Part shown: in pieces, positions 15,286 through 27,281 of the stretch
Layout of the letters: every line of letters starts with the position of its first letter
How positions within the stretch are numbered: position 1 is the first letter of the stretch
Assembly: GCA_016458225.1 (NCBI GenBank)
Contig: JAEMGR010000012.1
Location: 124,001-188,000, forward strand
From: Myxococcaceae bacterium JPH2
GTDB lineage: Bacteria > Myxococcota > Myxococcia > Myxococcales > Myxococcaceae
DNA length: 64,000 bases
Direction of reading: 5' to 3'
Program-made: the position numbers and the translations under genes
Notes under the pieces: model-generated
Told to the model about the DNA's origin: nothing
Databases searched by the model: none
What the model saw: the letters and a program-made list of their open reading frames with translations, nothing else

Positions 15286-16566
15286 ATGAAGCCGCACCAG
15301 AAGATGCTCCTCGGCATGTCCATCGGCGCGGTGACGGGCCTCTCCGCTCGCGCGCTGGCGGGCAAGGCCGCTCCCTGGCTGGACTGGTGCATCACCAACC
15401 TCACCCAGCCGGTGGGGCAGATCTTCATCAGCCTGCTGCTCATGTTGGTGGTGCCGCTGCTCTTCGCCGCGCTGGTGATGGGGGTGGCGGAGTTGGACGT
15501 GAAGCAGGTGGGCCGGCTGGGGGCGCGCACGCTCGGCTATACCGTCGTCTTCTCCGTCATCTCGGTGCTCATCGGGCTGGTGCTCGTCAACACGCTCAAG
15601 CCGGGCGTGGGCTTGAGCGACGAGGCGAGGGCCCTGGCCCACGGCGGCGTTCCGGTGAGCGCGGCGCCGGCCCTGGAGAGCACGTCGCCGGCGGCCATCC
15701 TGGTGTCGATGGTTCCGAAGAACCCCATCAAGGCCGCGGCGGACGGCGACATGATTGGCCTCATCGTCTTCTCGCTGCTCTTCGGCATCGGGTTGGCGCT
15801 GACGCCCGGCGAGCCGGCGGTGCGCCTGCGAGAGACCATCCAGGGCCTCTATGACGTGATGATGCGGCTCATCGACATGGTGCTGCGACTGGCGCCGGTG
15901 GGCGTGGGCGCGCTCATGTTCTCCATGACGGCGCGCCTGGGCTTCGACATCCTCCGGCAGCTCGCGTCCTACGTGGGCGTGGTGTTGCTGGCGCTCGGGC
16001 TGCACATGTTCGTCGTGTACTCGCTGTCCGTGCGCTTCCTGGGCGGGCGCAATCCCATCCAGTTCTTCCGTGACTGCCGGCTGGCCATCATCACCGCCTT
16101 CTCCACGTCCTCCTCCAGCGCCACGCTGCCCACCGCGCTGAAGGTGGCCGAGGAGAACCTGAAGCTGCCGCGCAACGTGTCGCGCTTCGTCCTCACCGCC
16201 GGCTCGGCCATGAACCAGAACGGCACCGCGCTCTTCGAGGGCGTGACGGTGCTCTTCCTCGCGCAGGTCTACGGCGTGCCGCTCAGCCTCCAGCAGCAGG
16301 CCATCATCATGTTCATCTGTGTGATGGCGGGCATTGGCACGGCCGGTGTGCCGGCGGGCTCCATCCCCGTCATCGCGATGATTCTGGGCATGTTCAAGAT
16401 TCCGGTGGAGGGCCTGGGCCTCATCCTCGGCGTGGACCGGTTCCTGGACATGTGTCGCACGGTGCTCAATGTCACCGGCGATCTGGCCGCAGCCGTCTAC
16501 GTGGCGCGCGCGGAACCGGCTGCTCCCTCGGATGCAGAGGGAGCGTCGGAGCCCACTTCGCCCTGA
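15286..16566 (+). CDS. Dicarboxylate/amino acid:cation symporter (DAACS family)
   Basis: The 426-residue inner-membrane protein has eight or so hydrophobic helices, the serine-rich re-entrant loop (STSSSSATLPTALKVAEENL), the NxxGTA motif (GSAMNQNGTALFEGVTVLFL), the second hairpin loop (GIGTAGVPAGSIPVIAMILG) and the C-terminal DRFLDMCRTVLNVTGDLAAA block. These are all diagnostic of GltP/DctA-type sodium- or proton-driven carriers for glutamate, aspartate or C4-dicarboxylates. The start at ATG 15286 gives MKPHQKMLLGMSIG, typical for the family; an in-frame ATG at 15250 is possible. It is divergent from the oxygenase gene and followed by slyD. Confidence 0.93.
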   Translation: MKPHQKMLLGMSIGAVTGLSARALAGKAAPWLDWCITNLTQPVGQIFISLLLMLVVPLLFAALVMGVAELDVKQVGRLGARTLGYTVVFSVISVLIGLVLVNTLKPGVGLSDEARALAHGGVPVSAAPALESTSPAAILVSMVPKNPIKAAADGDMIGLIVFSLLFGIGLALTPGEPAVRLRETIQGLYDVMMRLIDMVLRLAPVGVGALMFSMTARLGFDILRQLASYVGVVLLALGLHMFVVYSLSVRFLGGRNPIQFFRDCRLAIITAFSTSSSSATLPTALKVAEENLKLPRNVSRFVLTAGSAMNQNGTALFEGVTVLFLAQVYGVPLSLQQQAIIMFICVMAGIGTAGVPAGSIPVIAMILGMFKIPVEGLGLILGVDRFLDMCRTVLNVTGDLAAAVYVARAEPAAPSDAEGASEPTSP

Positions 16567-16635
16567 CGGAATGCGCGCCCACCCCCACCTTCCACGCAGC
16601 AGTCCCGCAGTCGTCGCCCACGCAAGGAGCCGTCC

Positions 16636-17124
16636 ATGAAGGTCGCGAAGGACCGAGTCGTCTCGCTGGAGTACCGCCTGCACCTGGGCGACGGGCAGGT
16701 CATCGACCAGAGCGCGCCCGGCAAGCCGCTCGCCTACCTGCACGGCCATCGGCAGATTGTCCCGGGGCTGGAGAACGCCCTGGAGGGCGTGGAATCGGGG
16801 ACGAGCCGCACCGTGGTGGTGCCCCCGGGGCAGGGCTACGGGGAGCATGATCCGCAGGGCGTGCGCACCGTGGCGCGGGCCATGCTGCCTCAGGGCATGG
16901 AGCCCAAGGCGGGCATGACGCTGATGGCCCAGACGGACCAGGGTGACCTGCCGCTGCTCATCAAGGAAGTGCACCCGGACTCGGTGGTCATCGACATGAA
17001 CCACCCGCTGGCGGGCAAGACGCTGCACTTCGACGTCACCGTGCAGGAGGTTCGGGACGCCTCCGTCGAGGAGCGCTCCCATGGTCACGCGCACGGCCCG
17101 GACGGCCACCACCACCCGGCTTGA
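16636..17124 (+). CDS. slyD: FKBP-type peptidyl-prolyl isomerase, SlyD-like
   Basis: The 162-residue product starts at ATG 16636 behind AAGGAG. It has the split FKBP fold of SlyD: VSLEYRLHLGDGQVIDQSAP, then LAYLHGHRQIVPGLENALEG, the inserted IF chaperone domain (about 70-130) and a C-terminal strand (GKTLHFDVTVQEVRDA). The tail is His-rich (HGHAHGPDGHHH), as expected for the metal-binding C-terminus. It catalyses cis-trans isomerisation of prolines, binds unfolded proteins and handles nickel. It is a single cytoplasmic gene, convergent with the barrel gene at 17165; the 40-bp gap is almost pure G+C and could form a terminator. Confidence 0.95.
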   Translation: MKVAKDRVVSLEYRLHLGDGQVIDQSAPGKPLAYLHGHRQIVPGLENALEGVESGTSRTVVVPPGQGYGEHDPQGVRTVARAMLPQGMEPKAGMTLMAQTDQGDLPLLIKEVHPDSVVIDMNHPLAGKTLHFDVTVQEVRDASVEERSHGHAHGPDGHHHPA

Positions 17125-17164
17125 GGCCCGGTCCGCCGGCCCGGTCCGCGCGCGGCCGGGCTAC

Positions 17165-18136
17165 TCAGTCCACCTTGTCCGTCGCGAAGGATGCGCCCGC
17201 GACGAAGCGGAAGGTGGGCGTGTCGAGTCCCGCGCCCACGCCCGGGCCGCCCATGACGTACAGGTCCAGGCCCGGGAGCGTGTGGCGGCGGATGGCCACC
17301 AGCAGCTCCGCGCCGATGCGGCCACCCTGCAGGGGCAGGCCCACCAGCGCGCTCACCTCGCCGCGCGTCGTCTCGCCCTCGCGCGACGTCACGGTCGCGG
17401 CCAGCCGCAGCTCGTTGCCGACGATGTCCTTGTTCTCATAGGAGACCGGCGTGAGGTCCCGCTTCTGGCGCAAGTAGAGGCTGGCCTCGCCGCCCACCTG
17501 GAAGCCCTCGCCCACGTACCCGAGCTGCAGGCGCGGTTGATACACGTGGTCCTCGCGGCCGAGCGCGGCCTCGCTGCCCACCGGCAGCCCCGCGGTCATC
17601 GCCAGCGCGAGGTTGAGCGGCGCCTGATGCGTCATGCGCAGCAGCGCCACGCGCGCGCTCAGCCACGGGGTGGCGAGCCCACTCGACTGCGGCTGCGAGT
17701 ACGCCAGCGTGGGCTGACCATTCTGGGAGATGATGAAGGGCAGCTCGGCGCCCACGTCCAGCCACGAGAAGACGCCGTACGCCGCGGTGAGCGACAGCGT
17801 CATCTTGTTCTCCACCAACCCCACGCCCGCGCCCGGCTCCCAGCGCGTCTGGAAGCGCATGGGCAGGTTCTCATAGTGGAAGTTGAACGAGACGCGCGCC
17901 ATGCCCTGCGGCAGCGTCCGTCCCGTCCCCACCATCAGCGAGCCCAGCGCCGACGGATCCATCCGCAGTCGCTGGAGGTCGAACCGGGGCAGGGAATTCA
18001 GACTTTCGCCGCCTTCCGCTCGCGCGGCGGTGGGGGCGAAAGCGAGAGACAGGGCAGCGACCAGGAACGCGAACGGGGAGCGGGGCACTGAGGGGAACTC
18101 CTTCTTCGAACGGAACAGAGTGCGGGGCCGGGGCAT
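17165..18136 (-). CDS. Outer-membrane beta-barrel protein, function unknown
   Basis: The 323-residue product starts at ATG 18136 behind GGAGG at 8 bp. After a basic leader there is a signal peptide ([20 protein letters not shown]) and then a run of amphipathic strands: [71 protein letters not shown]. This style of barrel forms the N-terminal half of several myxobacterial OmpA/thrombospondin-repeat proteins, but here the OmpA part is missing, so it is a stand-alone barrel. The much longer open frame upstream is antisense to the permease gene and was ignored. Confidence 0.75.
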   Translation of the reverse strand: MPRPRTLFRSKKEFPSVPRSPFAFLVAALSLAFAPTAARAEGGESLNSLPRFDLQRLRMDPSALGSLMVGTGRTLPQGMARVSFNFHYENLPMRFQTRWEPGAGVGLVENKMTLSLTAAYGVFSWLDVGAELPFIISQNGQPTLAYSQPQSSGLATPWLSARVALLRMTHQAPLNLALAMTAGLPVGSEAALGREDHVYQPRLQLGYVGEGFQVGGEASLYLRQKRDLTPVSYENKDIVGNELRLAATVTSREGETTRGEVSALVGLPLQGGRIGAELLVAIRRHTLPGLDLYVMGGPGVGAGLDTPTFRFVAGASFATDKVD

Positions 18137-18325
18137 GGTCCGCACCTCCGGAACACATACGTGGCGAGTCACCACGGCTGGTCGTTTTTTGAATTTCTGT
18201 TGTTCATTTCGTGGAGACATGACGCGGCAAGCCGCTCGGAGGTTGTTCGAGAAATCACGCGGTTCTCGGGCAATGGGGAGGGGCGTCGCGCCGTAGGCAC
18301 CGCACCAGCTCCGAGGTGCCCCACC

Positions 18326-20779
18326 ATGACGAAGTTGTACGAGGACCTTCGCTTCGCTTGCCGCGTGTTGCTCAAGAACCGCGGCTTCACCCTCGTGGCC
18401 GTGCTCACGCTCGCGCTGGCCATCGGAGCGAACACCGCCATCTTCAGCGTGGTGAACGGCGTCCTCCTGCGTCCGCTGCCGTATCGCAACCCCGAGCAGC
18501 TCGTGCAGGTGGTTCGCCGAGGCGTGCATGGCACGAATACCTCGCAATCCGTCGTGGGCCTGGCGTGGTGGCAGGCGCACGCGACGTCGGTGATGACGAA
18601 GGTCACGGCGTTCGAGGTGCTCCTCGTCGGCTTCAACATGGTGGGGGAGGGGGTGCCGAGGCGGCTGGCGGGCTCGCGGGTGACGCAGTCGTTCTTCGAC
18701 ACGATGGGCACACGGTTGGAGCTGGGGCGTGACTTCCTCCCGGAGGAGGATGTGCCGGGCGCGGCGAAGGTGGCCATCATCAGCTACGGCCTGTGGCAGC
18801 GGCAGTTCGGTGGGGCGGCGAACGTGCTGGGCCGCTCGATGACGCTCAATGACGAGCCGTACACGGTGGTGGGCGTGGCCGCGAAGGGCTTCGCCTATCC
18901 CGCGGGCGCCGAACTCTGGACGCCGCTCCAGCTCGACATGACCAACCGGGACCGCTCCAATTACTTGTTTTTCACGGCGCGACTGAAGCCGGACCTGTCT
19001 CGCAAGCAGTTGGACGCGGCGTTGAACACGCTGTCCATCCAGCTCCGCGCCGACGAGCCGAAGGTCCTCGAGGAGAAGATGGACCTCGTGGTGGAGGACT
19101 TGCGCGACTTCCTCGTGGGCGACTTGCAGTCGGCGATGTGGGTCTTGCTCGGGGCGGTGTCGCTGGTGTTGCTCATCGCGTGTGTGAATCTGGCGAACCT
19201 CCAGTTGGCGCGCTCGGCGGCCCGGCAGCGCGAGTTGGTGGTGCGCGCGGCGTTGGGCGCCTCGTCCGGGCGGATCATCCGGCAGATGCTCACCGAGAGC
19301 ATCCTCTTGTCCTTGGTGGGCTCGGTGTTGGGGTTGGGGCTCGCCGTGGTGAGCTTGCCGTTGCTCTTGTCGCTCGCTCCCTCGGAGATGCTCGTCGGCG
19401 AGTCGGTGAGCATCGACGGGACCGTGTTGGCCTTCACGATGGTGGCGGGGGTGATGACGGGGCTGCTCTTCGGCTTGTTGCCGGCGATCCAGGCTTCGCG
19501 GCCGGAGTTGTCGGGGGCGCTGCGTGAGGGCGCGCAGCGGGCCACCGCGGGTCGCGCGGGAGGGCGGACGCGGGCGTGGCTGGTGTCGGGGCAGGTGGCG
19601 CTCGCGGTGGTGTTGCTGGTGGGCGCGGCGCTGCTCATCCGCGGCTTCATGTCCTTGAGCCAGAAGAACCCGGGCTTCGAGCCGAAGAACGTGCACGTGA
19701 TGCGCATGTCATTGCCCGAGACGCGCTACGCGCAGCCCGCGGTCCTGGAGCGTTTCCAGCGGCAGGTGGTGGAGCGGGTGCGGGCCTTGCCGGGCGTGGA
19801 GGCCGCGGGCTTCACCACCACGCTGCCCATGGAGCAGGGGCCGAGCATGAGCTTCAGCATCGAGGGCAAGTACGACGGCAACGATAACGGCCCGGGCGCG
19901 GGAGGCGCGCAGTATCGCCCGGTGACCCATGACTACTTCTCCGCGATGGGCATCGTGCTCGTGTCGGGCCGCTTGTTGACGGAGTCGGACGGGGCTGGCT
20001 CGGAGCCCGTGGTGGTCATCAACGAGCACATGGCGCGCAAGCACTGGCCGGGCGAGGAGGTGGTGGGGCAGCACATCCGCCTGGCGCACTCGGTGCCGTT
20101 CGGAGATCAGGTGCCGCGTCGCATCGTGGGCGTGGTGCGCGACGTGTACGAGCGCGGGCTGGATGAGGAGGTGCCCAACATCACCTACATCCCGTCGGGA
20201 CAGATGTCCGACAAGCTCGCGCAGATGCTCGTGCACTTGTTGCCGCAGTGCCTGGTGGTGAGGTCCAAGGGGACGCACGCGGCGGTGATGGCGGATGCGC
20301 AGCGCGAGATGTGGTCGGTGGACTCGCAGCAGCCGGTGACGGAGACGCTGAAGCTGGAGTCGCATGTGGAGCGCTCGCTCGGCTCGGAGCGCTTCAACAT
20401 GGTGCTCCTGGGGCTCATGGCCGGGCTCGCGTTGGTGCTCGCGGCCGTGGGCATCTATGGCGTGCTGTCGTACCTGGTGAGCCAGCGGACGCGGGAGATG
20501 GGCGTGCGGCTCGCGCTCGGCGCGACGAAGGGGCAGGTGGTGTTGCTGGTGCTGCGCCAGGGCTTCGTCTCGGTGGCGGTGGGCGCGGCGGTCGGCGTGG
20601 CGGGCGCGCTGGCGCTCACGCGGGTGGTGTCCAGCGTGGTCCATGGCGTCAGCGCCCTGGACCCCTGGTCATTCGTCAGCGCACCGCTGCTCCTCTTGAG
20701 CGTGGCGCTGGTGTCCATCTGGTTGCCGGCGCGGCGCGCCTCGCGTGTCGACCCCATCATCGCGCTCCGCTACGACTGA
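18326..20779 (+). CDS. Duplicated MacB/FtsX-type ABC permease (ADOP family)
   Basis: The 817-residue product starts at ATG 18326 behind GAGG. It contains two MacB-periplasmic-core plus FtsX modules in tandem: first [34 protein letters not shown], then four helices around 275-435 ([20 protein letters not shown]); second from about 435 with [40 protein letters not shown] and a final helix pair. This is the architecture of the acidobacterial duplicated orphan permeases (ADOP). No ABC ATPase or membrane-fusion protein is adjacent, in keeping with 'orphan'. It probably moves or extracts a substrate such as a peptide, lipid or lipoprotein; the substrate is unknown. Confidence 0.88.
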   Translation: MTKLYEDLRFACRVLLKNRGFTLVAVLTLALAIGANTAIFSVVNGVLLRPLPYRNPEQLVQVVRRGVHGTNTSQSVVGLAWWQAHATSVMTKVTAFEVLLVGFNMVGEGVPRRLAGSRVTQSFFDTMGTRLELGRDFLPEEDVPGAAKVAIISYGLWQRQFGGAANVLGRSMTLNDEPYTVVGVAAKGFAYPAGAELWTPLQLDMTNRDRSNYLFFTARLKPDLSRKQLDAALNTLSIQLRADEPKVLEEKMDLVVEDLRDFLVGDLQSAMWVLLGAVSLVLLIACVNLANLQLARSAARQRELVVRAALGASSGRIIRQMLTESILLSLVGSVLGLGLAVVSLPLLLSLAPSEMLVGESVSIDGTVLAFTMVAGVMTGLLFGLLPAIQASRPELSGALREGAQRATAGRAGGRTRAWLVSGQVALAVVLLVGAALLIRGFMSLSQKNPGFEPKNVHVMRMSLPETRYAQPAVLERFQRQVVERVRALPGVEAAGFTTTLPMEQGPSMSFSIEGKYDGNDNGPGAGGAQYRPVTHDYFSAMGIVLVSGRLLTESDGAGSEPVVVINEHMARKHWPGEEVVGQHIRLAHSVPFGDQVPRRIVGVVRDVYERGLDEEVPNITYIPSGQMSDKLAQMLVHLLPQCLVVRSKGTHAAVMADAQREMWSVDSQQPVTETLKLESHVERSLGSERFNMVLLGLMAGLALVLAAVGIYGVLSYLVSQRTREMGVRLALGATKGQVVLLVLRQGFVSVAVGAAVGVAGALALTRVVSSVVHGVSALDPWSFVSAPLLLLSVALVSIWLPARRASRVDPIIALRYD

Positions 20780-20815
20780 CGTGGTGACGAAGGGCAGGGG
20801 GCTGGCGGGACGGCG

Positions 20816-22747
20816 CTACGCGGCGCCGCTCGCCAGGTCCTGCAGCTCCTGCCAGCGGGCGTAGAGGCGGTCGACCTCGGTGGCGGCCGTCTCCAGCGCC
20901 TGGTTCACCTCGGCCACCTTGGCGCCGTTGCTGTAGACGGCGGGGTCGGCGAGCTGGGCCTCCAGTCCGGCCTTGCGCTGCTCAGCCGCTTCGATGGTGG
21001 CCTCCATGCCGTCCAGTTCGCGCTGGTCCTTGTAGGACAGCTTGCCCGGCTTGCGTGCCTGCTTCGCCGCCGGGGCCGCCGCGACGGGCTCCTCTTTCTT
21101 CGGCGCGGGCTTGGTGGCGGGGGAGGCGCCCGCGGGCGCGGCCTGCTCCTTCAGCCGCTTGTACATCTCGTAGTTGCCCTCGTACCGGACGACGCGGCCG
21201 CTGCCCTCGAAGGACAGGATGGACGTGGCCACCTTGTCGAGGAAGTACCGGTCGTGCGTGACGAGCAGCGTGCTGCCCTGGAAGCCCAGCAGCAGCCGCT
21301 CCAGGACGTTGAGGGTGACGATGTCCAGGTCGTTGGTGGGCTCGTCCAGCACCAGCACGTTGGCGCCCTCGATGAACAGGCGCGCCAGCAGCAGCCGGTT
21401 GCGCTCACCGCCGGACAGCGCGCCCACCTTCATGCGCTGCATGGGCACCGGGAAGAGCAGGTCGTCCAGGTAGTCGCGCAGGGCGATCTTCTCGTCGCCC
21501 AGCTCCACCCACTCCTCGCCCTGCGAGGCGGCCTCGTACACCGTCTGCTCGGGGTCGAGCTGGGTGCGCTGCTGATCGTAGTAGGCGACCTTCGTGTTCT
21601 TCCCGATGACGAGCTTGCCGCCGTCCGGAGGCAGCTCTCCCAGCAGCACGCGCAGGAACGTCGTCTTGCCCACGCCGTTGGGCCCCACCAGGCCCACGCG
21701 CTCGCCGCGCTGGAGCAGCAGGCTGACGTCGTCCAGCACCTTGCGCTCGCCAAAGGACTTCTGGAGCCCCTCGGCCTCGATGACGGTGTGGCCCAGCCGG
21801 GGCGCGGCCACCACGCGCAGCTCGGCCACCTTGGGGCGCTGGAAGCCCTTCTCGGCCATCAGCTTCTGGGCGCGCTCGATGCGGGCCTTGCTCTTGGTGC
21901 GCCGCGCCTCCACGCCTTTGCGCAGCCACGCCACTTCCTGGGAGATCCACCGCTCGCGCTTGTGCTGGGCGACCTCGGCGTTCTGCTGCGCCACCAGCTT
22001 CTGCTCCACGTAGGCCGCGTAGTTGCCGGGGTAGGACGTCACGCCCCCGCCCGGTTGGATCTCCACGATGCGGTCCACCAGGTCGTCGAGGAAGTAGCGG
22101 TCGTGGGTGACGAGCAGCAGCGAGCCGGGCAGCTTGTCCAGCTCGTCCTCCAGCCAGTCCACCGTGTCCGCGTCCAGGTGGTTGGTGGGCTCGTCCAACA
22201 GCAGCAGGTCCGGCCGCGTCAGCAGCGCGCGGGCAATGGCCACGCGCTTGCGCAGGCCTCCGGAGAGCTGCGCCACCGGCAGGTCCCACTCGCGCACGCC
22301 CAGCCGATCCAACAGCGTCTTCGCGTGGTGCTCGGTGTCCCAGCCTCCGAGCTGCTCGATGCGGTCGCTCACCGCGGAGAGCTGCTCCAGGAGCTTCTCG
22401 TGGGCCTCGGGGGGCGCGGCCTCCAGGCGGCGGGTGAGCTCGGCCTGCGTGGCCAGGGCCTCCTTGAGCGGGGCCTGGGACACGGACAGCTCGGAGGCCA
22501 CGGTGGCGCCCGGCTCGAACACGGGCTCCTGGGGCAGGTAGGTGACGCGGGCGCCGCGCCGAAGCTGCAGCTCGCCCGTGTCCGGACGGGCCGCGCCCGC
22601 CAGGATCTTCATCAGCGAGGACTTGCCCGAGCCGTTGACGCCCACCAGTCCCACCCGCTCGCCCTCCTCGAGCGTGAGCGTGAGGCCCTGGAAGACGGTG
22701 CGGCTGCCGAAGCTGAGCTGGACATTGGCGGCGCGAAGCAGCGTCAC
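20816..22747 (-). CDS. uup: ABC-F ATPase, Uup-like
   Basis: The 643-residue product has two complete ATPase domains: Walker A GVNGSGKSS (36-44) and GPNGVGKTT, ABC signatures LSGGLRKRVAIARAL and LSGGERNRLLLARL, Walker B with DEPTNHLD and DEPTNDLD. A charged linker between the domains (KRERWISQEVAWLRKGVEAR) and a C-terminal coiled-coil domain (KLSYKDQRELDGMEATIEAA) are as in Uup. There is no membrane domain. ABC-F proteins act on ribosomes or, for Uup, also on branched DNA intermediates. It starts at GTG 22747 behind GGAGG. It lies 88 bp downstream of fusA in the same direction with a terminator hairpin between, so transcription is probably mostly separate. Confidence 0.93.
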   Translation of the reverse strand: MTLLRAANVQLSFGSRTVFQGLTLTLEEGERVGLVGVNGSGKSSLMKILAGAARPDTGELQLRRGARVTYLPQEPVFEPGATVASELSVSQAPLKEALATQAELTRRLEAAPPEAHEKLLEQLSAVSDRIEQLGGWDTEHHAKTLLDRLGVREWDLPVAQLSGGLRKRVAIARALLTRPDLLLLDEPTNHLDADTVDWLEDELDKLPGSLLLVTHDRYFLDDLVDRIVEIQPGGGVTSYPGNYAAYVEQKLVAQQNAEVAQHKRERWISQEVAWLRKGVEARRTKSKARIERAQKLMAEKGFQRPKVAELRVVAAPRLGHTVIEAEGLQKSFGERKVLDDVSLLLQRGERVGLVGPNGVGKTTFLRVLLGELPPDGGKLVIGKNTKVAYYDQQRTQLDPEQTVYEAASQGEEWVELGDEKIALRDYLDDLLFPVPMQRMKVGALSGGERNRLLLARLFIEGANVLVLDEPTNDLDIVTLNVLERLLLGFQGSTLLVTHDRYFLDKVATSILSFEGSGRVVRYEGNYEMYKRLKEQAAPAGASPATKPAPKKEEPVAAAPAAKQARKPGKLSYKDQRELDGMEATIEAAEQRKAGLEAQLADPAVYSNGAKVAEVNQALETAATEVDRLYARWQELQDLASGAA

Positions 22748-22771
22748 GTGCGAAGACCTCCGAAAGCGCGA

Positions 22772-22801
22772 AAGGCGCCCCCCAACCTCGGGGAGCGCCT
22801 T
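22772..22801 (-). terminator. Terminator of fusA
   Basis: A 7-bp outer stem (AAGGCGC 22772-22778 with GCGCCTT 22795-22801) plus a 4-bp inner GC stem form a hairpin just after the fusA stop. On the minus strand it is followed by TTTCGCGCTTTC, a weak U-rich tail. Confidence 0.6.
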
Positions 22802-22835
22802 CCCTACTGCCAGAGCCGCGTCGCGGAAGCCCGGA

Positions 22836-24950
<2,115 letters not shown>

Positions 24951-25096
24951 GATCCGGTCCTTCTTTTATTGAAAATGACTGAGCGAACAGGGCAGGCGGG
25001 GCCCTTACTTCCCACAGGCCGCAGTTTCCAGCCAAATCCGCATGACGGTGTGCATACCTGCACCTACCTTCCCTGTTCCCAGGGATATTTCTAACC

Positions 25097-25459
25097 ATGA
25101 GTGCGAGCGAAAACTTCTCCTTGGCGCGCGCCTGGCTGCGCGCTTTCAACGCCCACGACGTGACGGCCCTGGTGGCCCTCTATGCCGAGGACGCCACCCA
25201 CACCTCCCCCAAGATTCGGGTGCTGCACCCCCAGACGGGAGGGCGGCTGGTCGGCCGGTCGGCCCTGGAGACCTGGTGGCGGGACGCGATCGCCCGGCTT
25301 CCGGGCCTGCGCTATGAGGAGACGGCCCTCACGGCGGACGGGGATCGGGTCTTCATGGAGTACGTGCGGCACGCTCCAGGCGAGCCGCCCATGCCCGTGG
25401 CCGAGGTCCTGGACGTCCAGGACGGCCGCATCGTCGCCTCGCGCGTGTACCACGGGTGA
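25097..25459 (+). CDS. SnoaL/NTF2-like domain protein
   Basis: The 120-residue product is a single NTF2-fold domain: an N-terminal helix pair (FSLARAWLRAFNAHDVTALV), ALYAEDATHTSPK, then GRSALETWWRDAIARLPGLR and the central sheet (RVFMEYVRHAPGEPP, VAEVLDVQDGRIVASRVYHG). Proteins of this kind are small isomerases, hydrolases or ligand binders; the sequence does not say which. The start ATG 25097 follows AGGGA by about 10 bp, inside a small inverted repeat (TCCCTG/CAGGGA, 25070-25085) in the divergent region shared with fusA. The next gene starts 25 bp downstream and is probably cotranscribed. Confidence 0.85.
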   Translation: MSASENFSLARAWLRAFNAHDVTALVALYAEDATHTSPKIRVLHPQTGGRLVGRSALETWWRDAIARLPGLRYEETALTADGDRVFMEYVRHAPGEPPMPVAEVLDVQDGRIVASRVYHG

Positions 25460-25484
25460 GCGCGCCCCTCTGACGGAGAACCCC

Positions 25485-25790
25485 ATGGCCCTGGATCCGA
25501 GCGCCTTCGACAAGGACTTTGGCTACCTGATGCCCTTCCTGGACAAGGTGGCCCAGGCGGCCGCTGGCCTGGAGGATGGGCCCGCCCGCGAGGAGCTGGG
25601 CCGCCTGCTCTCCGACGAGAAGGTGCGGTGGGAGCGCATCCGCGCGCTGCTGCGGGGCGCCCCGGCCCAGGCGCCTGAGTCCATGCCGGAGGCCCCGAGC
25701 CGCCGCGCGGACGAGGCGCCGGCCCGTCGCGTGGGCCCGTCGGTGCCCGCCAGCGGCCTCACCGTGGGGCCGCTGAAGCGCACGCCCTGA
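25485..25790 (+). CDS. Small hypothetical protein (101 residues)
   Basis: The product starts at ATG 25485 behind GGAGAA. The first 60 residues look like a helical domain (FDKDFGYLMPFLDKVAQAAA, EELGRLLSDEKVRWERIRAL) and the last 40 are a Pro/Ala/Arg-rich tail. I do not recognise a family. It follows the SnoaL-like gene by 25 bp and converges on the transhydrogenase gene, so it is likely the second gene of a two-gene operon. Confidence 0.65.
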   Translation: MALDPSAFDKDFGYLMPFLDKVAQAAAGLEDGPAREELGRLLSDEKVRWERIRALLRGAPAQAPESMPEAPSRRADEAPARRVGPSVPASGLTVGPLKRTP

Positions 25791-25821
25791 GGCCCGGCCC
25801 CCGAAGGTCAGGCTCCGAGGC

Positions 25822-27228
25822 TCAGTCCGTGGCCCGGCCGTCCAGTCGCGCCAGCGCGTCGTAGGTGGCGGCCTTGTACGCCTCGGACAGCGTCGGGTAG
25901 TTGAAGCACATCTCCACGAAGAGCCGCGTGGTGGCTCCGGCGTGCAGCGCCGTGAGCCCCACGTGGACCAGCTCCGTGGCCTGCTCTCCCAGGACGTGCA
26001 CGCCGAGCAGCTTGCGGCTCTCGCGGTGGAAGAGGAGCTTGAGCAGGCCCTGGCGCTCTCCAATGATTTGCCCGCGCGGGTTGCTGTCGAAGCTGGCGCG
26101 TCCGCACACGTAGGGGATGCCCTTCTGGCGCAGGGACTCCTCTGTCTCCCCGGCCATGGAGACCTCGGGGATGGTATAGATGCCGAACGGCAGGATGGGC
26201 GCGAGCACCCGCTCACTGGCCCCGAAGGCGTGCTCCACCGCGATGCGGGCCTGCTCCATGGACGTGGACGCGAGCGCCGGGAAGCCGATGACGTCGCCCA
26301 CCGCGTAGATGTGGGGCACGGCGGTCTGGTAGTCCGGCCCCACCTCCACCTGCCCTCGGGCGCCCAGCTTCACGCCCACGGCTTCCAGTCCCAGGCCGGC
26401 CGTGTTGGCCGAGCGCCCCGAGGCCACCAGCACCTGGTCGGCCTCCAGCACCTCGCCGGTGGCGAGCGTGAGGCGGATGGGCTCGGCGTGGAGTTCAGGG
26501 ACGTGGACGGACTGCACCGTGTGGCCCATGCGCATCCGGACGCCGAGCGCCTCCATGCACTGCGCGAGGCGCGCGGAGAACTCGTCGTCCAGGAAGGGCA
26601 ACAGCTCGGCCTTCACCTCCACCAGCGTGACGGGGATGCCCAGCGCGGCGAACATGCAGGCGTACTCGCAGCCGATGACGCCGCCGCCCACTACCACGAG
26701 GGAGCGGGGCAGCGCGCCGATGTCGAGCACCTCGTCCGAGTCGTGCACGCGCGGATCGCCGAAGGGGTAGAGCGGCGGGCGGAAGGGCGAGGAGCCCGTG
26801 GCCACCATCACGAAGTCGGCGGTGAGCCGCGTCTCCGGCGTGCCCGCGCGCGTCACCGCCACCGTGTGCGCGTCCACGAGCGAGGCCACGCCCTGATACA
26901 GCGTCACGCCGTGCCGCTGGAGGTTCTGGGCGATGCGCTCGCGCTCGGTGAGCTTCACGCGCCGCTCCCGGTAGAGGAAGTCGGACACGGTGGCCTCATG
27001 CCGGAGCGTGGCCTCCACGCTGTAGAGGCCGCGGGCCCGGAAGCCGGAGAGGTGGAGCGCCGTCTCCCGGAGCGTCTTGGAGGGCAGGGTGCCGGTGTTG
27101 GCCGCGGTGCCGCCCAGCACGGGCTCGCGCTCCACCACCGCCACGCGCTTGCCCTGCAGGGCCGCCTGTACCGCGCCCCATTCCCCCGCGGGGCCAGAGC
27201 CCATCACCACGAGATCGAAGTCCGCCAT
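25822..27228 (-). CDS. sthA: Soluble pyridine nucleotide transhydrogenase-like flavoprotein
   Basis: The 468-residue product belongs to the pyridine nucleotide-disulfide oxidoreductase fold: FAD site GSGPAGEWGAVQAALQGKRV at the N-terminus, second GxGxxG around VVVGGGVIGCEYACMFAALG, the FAD-contacting IYAVGDVIGFPALASTSMEQ and the C-terminal dimer domain ending CFNYPTLSEAYKAATYDALA, all typical of SthA. Where disulfide reductases have a redox Cys pair this protein reads LGGTAANTGTLPSKTLRE, with no Cys at all, so it cannot act as a disulfide reductase. SthA enzymes transfer hydride between NADPH and NAD+. I used ATG 27228 behind AGGGTG; a GTG three codons earlier is possible. Confidence 0.9.
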   Translation of the reverse strand: MADFDLVVMGSGPAGEWGAVQAALQGKRVAVVEREPVLGGTAANTGTLPSKTLRETALHLSGFRARGLYSVEATLRHEATVSDFLYRERRVKLTERERIAQNLQRHGVTLYQGVASLVDAHTVAVTRAGTPETRLTADFVMVATGSSPFRPPLYPFGDPRVHDSDEVLDIGALPRSLVVVGGGVIGCEYACMFAALGIPVTLVEVKAELLPFLDDEFSARLAQCMEALGVRMRMGHTVQSVHVPELHAEPIRLTLATGEVLEADQVLVASGRSANTAGLGLEAVGVKLGARGQVEVGPDYQTAVPHIYAVGDVIGFPALASTSMEQARIAVEHAFGASERVLAPILPFGIYTIPEVSMAGETEESLRQKGIPYVCGRASFDSNPRGQIIGERQGLLKLLFHRESRKLLGVHVLGEQATELVHVGLTALHAGATTRLFVEMCFNYPTLSEAYKAATYDALARLDGRATD

Positions 27229-27281
27229 GCCGGGCACCCTATGCGAGCCACCCTCGGCTTAGAAGACTCCGTGCGGAGCGC

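Noticed and set aside
17165-19696. 843-codon minus-strand frame joined to the barrel gene
   Set aside because: Only the last 323 codons (start 18136 with signal peptide and GGAGG) are real; the rest is antisense to the permease gene.
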